NCBI GenBank assembly: GCA_913776255.1
Contig: CAJYLV010000028.1
Coordinates: forward strand, 1-45,298
Direction of reading: 5' to 3'
Length of the DNA: 45,298 nucleotides
DNA from: an uncultured Sphingomonas sp.
Lineage (GTDB): Bacteria > Pseudomonadota > Alphaproteobacteria > Sphingomonadales > Sphingomonadaceae
The notes beneath the pieces are model-generated. The model was not told the DNA's origin, did no database searches, and was given only the letters and a program-made list of their open reading frames with translations. The position numbers and the translations under genes are program-made. The stretch's first letter is position 1, and each line of letters opens with the position of its first letter. Shown here one piece after another: positions 41,693 through 45,298 of this stretch.

Positions 41693-43072
41693 TCAGAACC
41701 AGCCGCGGACGGTGTCGAAGATGCCGCGACCGGCCGAGTCGCCGGCCAGCCCGCCCGCCACGCCGCCGATGATCCCGCCGACGACCGTGCCGACGCCCGG
41801 GAAGATCGCGGTCCCGATCGCCGCGCCCGCGGCCGCGCCGCCCCAGCCGCCGGCAGCGCCGCCGGCCAGCCCCGACAGGCTGCGCCCGGTGTTCTCGCCG
41901 ATCTGGTCGCCGTCGGCGTGGAAGGCGGAGCCGACCTCGACCACGTCCATCGCGATCGCGACCGGGCGGGCGACCTTGCCGACCGTGCCGAGCACCTGCC
42001 CGGCGCGCACCGCGCCCGCGCCCTCCTGCAACGCGGCCTCGCCGCTGCGCGCGATCGTGCCGCCCTGCGTCTCCAGCGCCGCGCCGGTGGTGCGCGCGGT
42101 CTGGTTGGCGGCGAGGCGGTTGATGTCCATCGTCGCCTCGCGCGCGGCCTGACCGGAATTCGAGGTGTAGCCGACCTTCGATTCGGTCTCGATCCGGACG
42201 TTGAGGCGCGGATCGGCGTTGGGGCGCGCGGCCACGACATCGACGACCCGCGCGCCGTTCTGGACCTGGTTGGCGGCGCTCGGCGCGGTGGTGACGTCGA
42301 AGCCGGCGGCGCGGTAGCGGTCGCCGATCGCCTGCTCGGCGAGCGAACCGTTGACGTTGTTGGCCACGCCGCGGTCGATCCCCTGACCCTTCGCGACGCT
42401 GCCGGCGGGGGCGGGGTTGGTCCAGGTCGCGACCTCGATCCCGCCGGCGCGCAGCCGTTCGGCGAGCGGGCCGCTGAGCCCGCCGGCCTGCGTCCAGGCG
42501 CTGGTCGTCCCCTCCCAACGGACCGACAGGATCGGATTGTCGGTGAGCAATTGCGTGCCGCGTGCGGAGAGGGTGGTGCCCTGTTCGACCAGCGCACCGC
42601 CCTGCGCAGCGAGCGCCTGTCCCCGCGCGACCTGCGCCGCGCCCGCGCCGATCACCCGGTCGGCGGCCGGGATCGTCGCGCCCGACACGGTCGTGCCGAA
42701 CGGCGTGTCGTTGTTGTTCGCGGGCTGCGACGCGCGGGCGGCAGCCTGCACGTCGGCCGACAGCCGCCCGAGGTCGCCGACGCCGCCTGTGCGCCCGACC
42801 TCGGCCTCGACCGCGGCATAGGCGGCGCTGGCCGCCGCCGGATCGCTGCGTGCCGCGGTCACCACCTGATCGGCGAGCGCGCGGGTGTCGATGCGGCCGG
42901 TCGCGGGATCGGTGGCGGTGCGCACCATCGTCGACGCCACCTGCGCCGGGTCTGCTTGCGGCAGCGCGGGCTGGGTGGCGCGCGCGACCGCCTTATTCGA
43001 CGATACCGGCGCGGGTGGTGGCGGCGGCGCGGCGGGATCGGAGCGGCTGGTCGAACTGGCGGCGTCGAGCAT
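41693..43072 (-). CDS. PD-(D/E)xK nuclease-like protein with C-terminal glycine-zipper; putative toxin/effector
   Basis: 459 residues from ATG 43070-43072 with AAGGAC upstream. Domain order: disordered Pro/Ala-rich start (SDPAAPPPPPAPVSS), helical region (60-115), and a repeat-like segment ARGQALAAQGGALVEQGTTL at 150-168. Next is a core with the order Glu246 (GSLAEQAIGDRYRAAGF), Asp278 (ARVVDVVAA) and Glu297-x-Lys299 (RIETESKVGYTS), the layout of PD-(D/E)xK nucleases. A second helical repeat segment (330-362) follows, and finally a long glycine-zipper (about 399-450: GGAAGGWGGAAAGAAIG, VVGGIIGGVAGGLAGDSAG) that can insert into membranes. No signal peptide. Such architecture occurs in secreted antibacterial effectors. 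The delivery system is not visible here. No known name. Confidence 0.75.
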   Translation of the reverse strand: MLDAASSTSRSDPAAPPPPPAPVSSNKAVARATQPALPQADPAQVASTMVRTATDPATGRIDTRALADQVVTAARSDPAAASAAYAAVEAEVGRTGGVGDLGRLSADVQAAARASQPANNNDTPFGTTVSGATIPAADRVIGAGAAQVARGQALAAQGGALVEQGTTLSARGTQLLTDNPILSVRWEGTTSAWTQAGGLSGPLAERLRAGGIEVATWTNPAPAGSVAKGQGIDRGVANNVNGSLAEQAIGDRYRAAGFDVTTAPSAANQVQNGARVVDVVAARPNADPRLNVRIETESKVGYTSNSGQAAREATMDINRLAANQTARTTGAALETQGGTIARSGEAALQEGAGAVRAGQVLGTVGKVARPVAIAMDVVEVGSAFHADGDQIGENTGRSLSGLAGGAAGGWGGAAAGAAIGTAIFPGVGTVVGGIIGGVAGGLAGDSAGRGIFDTVRGWF

Positions 43073-43177
43073 GGAAATGTCCTTCCGTCCGCCATCTGTC
43101 ACGCACGCGCCGCCCCGCGCCATCATCGTTTCGATTAGATTTTGATAAGCTCATGATGACGGGCCGAGCACATTCTT

Positions 43178-43254
43178 CGTCATTGCGAGCGTAGCGAAGC
43201 AATCCAGGGCCGGATCAGGACGCCCTGGATTGCTTCGCTACGCTCGCAATGACG
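43178..43254 (+). repeat. 77-nt inverted-repeat element, copy 4
   Basis: CGTCATTGCGAG ... CTCGCAATGACG, 77 nt, with the best paired arms of the four copies and centre CCGGATCAGGACG. It lies between the divergent effector-like and serine dehydratase genes. The rest of 43073-43543 has no gene; a single arm of a CACCCCGGACCTGTCCCGGG palindrome is near 43335. Confidence 0.9.
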
Positions 43255-43543
43255 GATCGAGGTGACGACATCACGCTCTAACCCCGGTCTGTGAGGCCGC
43301 TGCGACCGGGTGGCATTCGCCTCGACCTGCTCGTCACCCCGGACCTGTCCCGGGGGGCCACCGTTCCGCAAGGTCAACAGCGCGCTCGCGTGGACCGGTG
43401 GATGGTGGAGTAAGTCCGGCATGCCGGATCGGCGGTCGCCGGGGTTTTGGGTTGCCAGACGTCGGTTCGGGTCAGCGGGGCGGGGTGGTCAAGCGGCGTC
43501 GCAGCGGACACAAGGAAGCGGACCCCAGCTTTTCCGAGGACCC

Positions 43544-44956
43544 ATGGACGCCGCCTCATCCCCTGCACCGCTCGATCGCTGCGCGACGCGCCCGATCAGT
43601 GTCGCGGAGCTGTTCACGATCGGCGTCGGGCCGTCGAGTTCGCACACCGTCGGCCCGATGCGCGCGGCGTTCGACTTCGCGCAGCGCGCGGTCGGGCTGG
43701 CGCAGGACGTGGTCGGCGTGCGCTGCGATCTGTACGGCTCGCTGGCGCTGACCGGGCGCGGGCATGCGACCGACACCGCGGCGATCCTCGGGCTCGCGGG
43801 GTGGGAGCCGGAGCGCGTCGACCCGGATGAAGCGCCCGCATTGCTGGAGGCGATCCGCGATACCTCGCGGCTGCGGCTGGCGGGGGTGCGCACGATTCCG
43901 TTCGCGGAGGCGGCGGACATCGTCTTTCACCCGCGCGACTTCCTGCCCGAACATCCCAACGGGATCAGCTTCACCGCGCGGCTGGCGGACGGCACCGGCT
44001 ATACCGAGACCTATTTCTCGATCGGCGGCGGCGCGATCCTGCGCAAGGGCGCGCCGGTCGCGGCTGAGAACGTCGCGGTGCGCTATCCTTTCTCGTCGAG
44101 CGCCGAGCTGCTGGCGCTGGGCGATGCGACCGGGCTGACGATCGCGCAACTTGTCCGCGCCAACGAGGAGGCGTGGCGCAGCGGCGCGGAGGCCGATGGC
44201 TTCCTCGACGCGGTCCACGCCGCGATGGACGCGTGCATCGACCGCGGGATCGCGCAGGACGGGCTGCTGCCCGGCGGGCTCAAGGTGCGGCGGCGCGCGC
44301 GGGCGCTGGAGCAGGCGCTGACCGGCAACACGCCGGGGCGCAACCCGGCGGAGGTATTCGAATGGGTGAGCCTGTGGGCGCTGGCGGTCAACGAGGAGAA
44401 TGCCGCCGGCGGGCGCGTCGTCACCGCGCCGACCAACGGCGCGGCCGGGGTGCTGCCGGCGGTGCTGCGCTTCTACGAGACATTGGTCGCGCAGACCAAG
44501 CCCGCGCCGGTGCGGCAGCAGGGGGTGCGCTGCTTCCTCTATACCGCAGCGGCGATCGGGATGCTCTACAAGAAGCGCGCCTCGATCTCGGCGGCGGAGA
44601 TGGGCTGCCAGGGCGAGGTCGGCGTCGCCTGCTCAATGGCGGCGGCGGGGTTGGCGGCGGCGCTGGGCGGCTCACCAGCGCAGGTGGAGAACGCGGCCGA
44701 GATCGGCATGGAGCATAATCTCGGCCTGACCTGCGACCCGATCGGCGGGCTGGTCCAGATCCCGTGCATCGAGCGCAATACGATGGGCGCGATCAAGGCG
44801 ATCAACGCCGCCTATCTGGCGCTGCACGGCGACGGCAACCACATCGTCAGCCTGGACCAGGTGATCGAAACGATGCGCCAGACCGGCGAGGACATGAAAT
44901 CCCAGTATAAGGAAACCAGCCTCGGCGGTCTCGCGGTCAACGTCGTCGAATGCTGA
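43544..44956 (+). CDS. sdaA: L-serine ammonia-lyase (dehydratase), iron-sulfur type
   Basis: 470 residues from ATG 43544 with GAGGA upstream. Single-chain type with beta domain then alpha domain: [43 protein letters not shown], then [20 protein letters not shown]. The 4Fe-4S ligands appear in [16 protein letters not shown] and [19 protein letters not shown]. It converts L-serine to pyruvate and ammonia in the cytoplasm. About the same length as E. coli SdaA. It converges with the ThuA-like gene: the stop codons are directly adjacent with no gap. Confidence 0.97.
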   Translation: MDAASSPAPLDRCATRPISVAELFTIGVGPSSSHTVGPMRAAFDFAQRAVGLAQDVVGVRCDLYGSLALTGRGHATDTAAILGLAGWEPERVDPDEAPALLEAIRDTSRLRLAGVRTIPFAEAADIVFHPRDFLPEHPNGISFTARLADGTGYTETYFSIGGGAILRKGAPVAAENVAVRYPFSSSAELLALGDATGLTIAQLVRANEEAWRSGAEADGFLDAVHAAMDACIDRGIAQDGLLPGGLKVRRRARALEQALTGNTPGRNPAEVFEWVSLWALAVNEENAAGGRVVTAPTNGAAGVLPAVLRFYETLVAQTKPAPVRQQGVRCFLYTAAAIGMLYKKRASISAAEMGCQGEVGVACSMAAAGLAAALGGSPAQVENAAEIGMEHNLGLTCDPIGGLVQIPCIERNTMGAIKAINAAYLALHGDGNHIVSLDQVIETMRQTGEDMKSQYKETSLGGLAVNVVEC

Positions 44957-45298
44957 TCACGTCCCCGCCGCCCAGCGGATCGCATTGGTCAGGATGCGGT
45001 GATAGTCGGGATCGTCATAGAGCTCAGGCTCATGCCCCAGCGCTGAATAGAAGACCCGGCCCTTGGTGCGCGGGTTGATCCACATGATCGGGTGCGTGCC
45101 CATGCGCAGGCGCTCGCCGGGGCGGTAGCTCGTCTCGTCCAGTTGGGCGAGGACGGTCATGCCTTTGGCCGCCGGGTTGCTATCGAAGCTGTACCATTCG
45201 TCGTGGGGCGTCCAGGGCGTCTTCACTCGGGCCATGATCGGGTGGCGCGGCTGGACGATCTCGACCCGGGCGGGCTGGATATGATCCGCGCCGTTCGG
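44957..45298 (-). CDS. ThuA-like domain protein, partial (C-terminal part)
   Basis: About 113 codons remain, open to the window edge. The frame continues past the internal Met at 45235 with NGADHIQPARVEIVQPRHPI, so that Met is not the start. It is clearly homologous to the gene at 445-1236: shared DEWYSF, GMTVLA, RMGTHPIMWINPRTKGRVFY, SALGH and RILTNAIRWAAG. Role unknown, see that gene. The rest lies beyond base 45298. Confidence 0.9.
   Translation of the reverse strand, partial: PNGADHIQPARVEIVQPRHPIMARVKTPWTPHDEWYSFDSNPAAKGMTVLAQLDETSYRPGERLRMGTHPIMWINPRTKGRVFYSALGHEPELYDDPDYHRILTNAIRWAAGT

Noticed and set aside
15139..43543. Inverted repeats as a CRISPR array
   Set aside because: The copies are kilobases apart, palindromic over their whole length and have no spacer pattern. 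No cas genes are present.

Overview
The window (about two thirds G+C, long shadow reading frames on both strands, many ATGA/GTGA gene overlaps) looks like chromosomal DNA of a Sphingomonas-like alphaproteobacterium. Supporting signs are the TonB-dependent receptor of the Xanthomonas/Caulobacter type, the tryptophan-halogenase-like gene behind it, several Tat-exported glycosidases, and a dispersed 77-nt inverted repeat that separates transcription units.

Layout. 1-5.4 kb: the end of a fumarylacetoacetate-hydrolase-family gene; a minus-strand pair of a secreted carboxylesterase and a ThuA-like protein; a small protein coupled to a GAF-domain protein; a small acidic protein; a GNAT acetyltransferase followed by a TetR regulator. 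5.4-6.85 kb: housekeeping genes rplU-rpmA with a clear intrinsic terminator, hspQ, and tRNA-Ser(CGA). 7.0-11.2 kb: a soluble PAS/MCP signalling protein, a complete methionine ABC importer (metN-metI-metQ, with a MetN that lacks the usual C-terminal regulatory domain), and an SDR oxidoreductase.

11.3-32.0 kb is a polysaccharide-utilisation-type locus: a GH127 enzyme, an HExxH metallopeptidase-like protein, a GH43, a GH127/GH146, a GH27, a large TonB-dependent receptor, a flavin-dependent halogenase-like protein, a ROK regulator, a GH2 enzyme and a Tat-exported lactonase-family protein. The enzyme set fits removal of beta-L-arabinofuranose, alpha-L-arabinofuranose and alpha-galactose. Together with a co-located peptidase this suggests, as an inference, a pathway for plant hydroxyproline-rich glycoproteins (extensin-like). 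Three CGTATAC boxes lie in the control regions of the GH127, the divergent GH146/GH27 pair and the receptor, and may be a shared operator.

32.0-39.4 kb: a three-gene molybdenum hydroxylase (2Fe-2S, FAD and Mo subunits) whose Mo subunit carries a one-base frameshift, then a deaminase, an MFS transporter and an ArsB/SLC13-like permease. 39.4-40.8 kb: a TetR regulator and a protein of unknown function that share a near-identical palindromic operator. 40.8-43.1 kb: a 459-residue protein with a PD-(D/E)xK-like nuclease core and a C-terminal glycine-zipper membrane segment, followed by an unknown 251-residue gene. This is a possible toxin/immunity pair and the best candidate here for an undescribed system. 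The window ends with L-serine dehydratase and a second, partial ThuA-like gene.

All functional calls come from reading motifs by eye. No database search was run.
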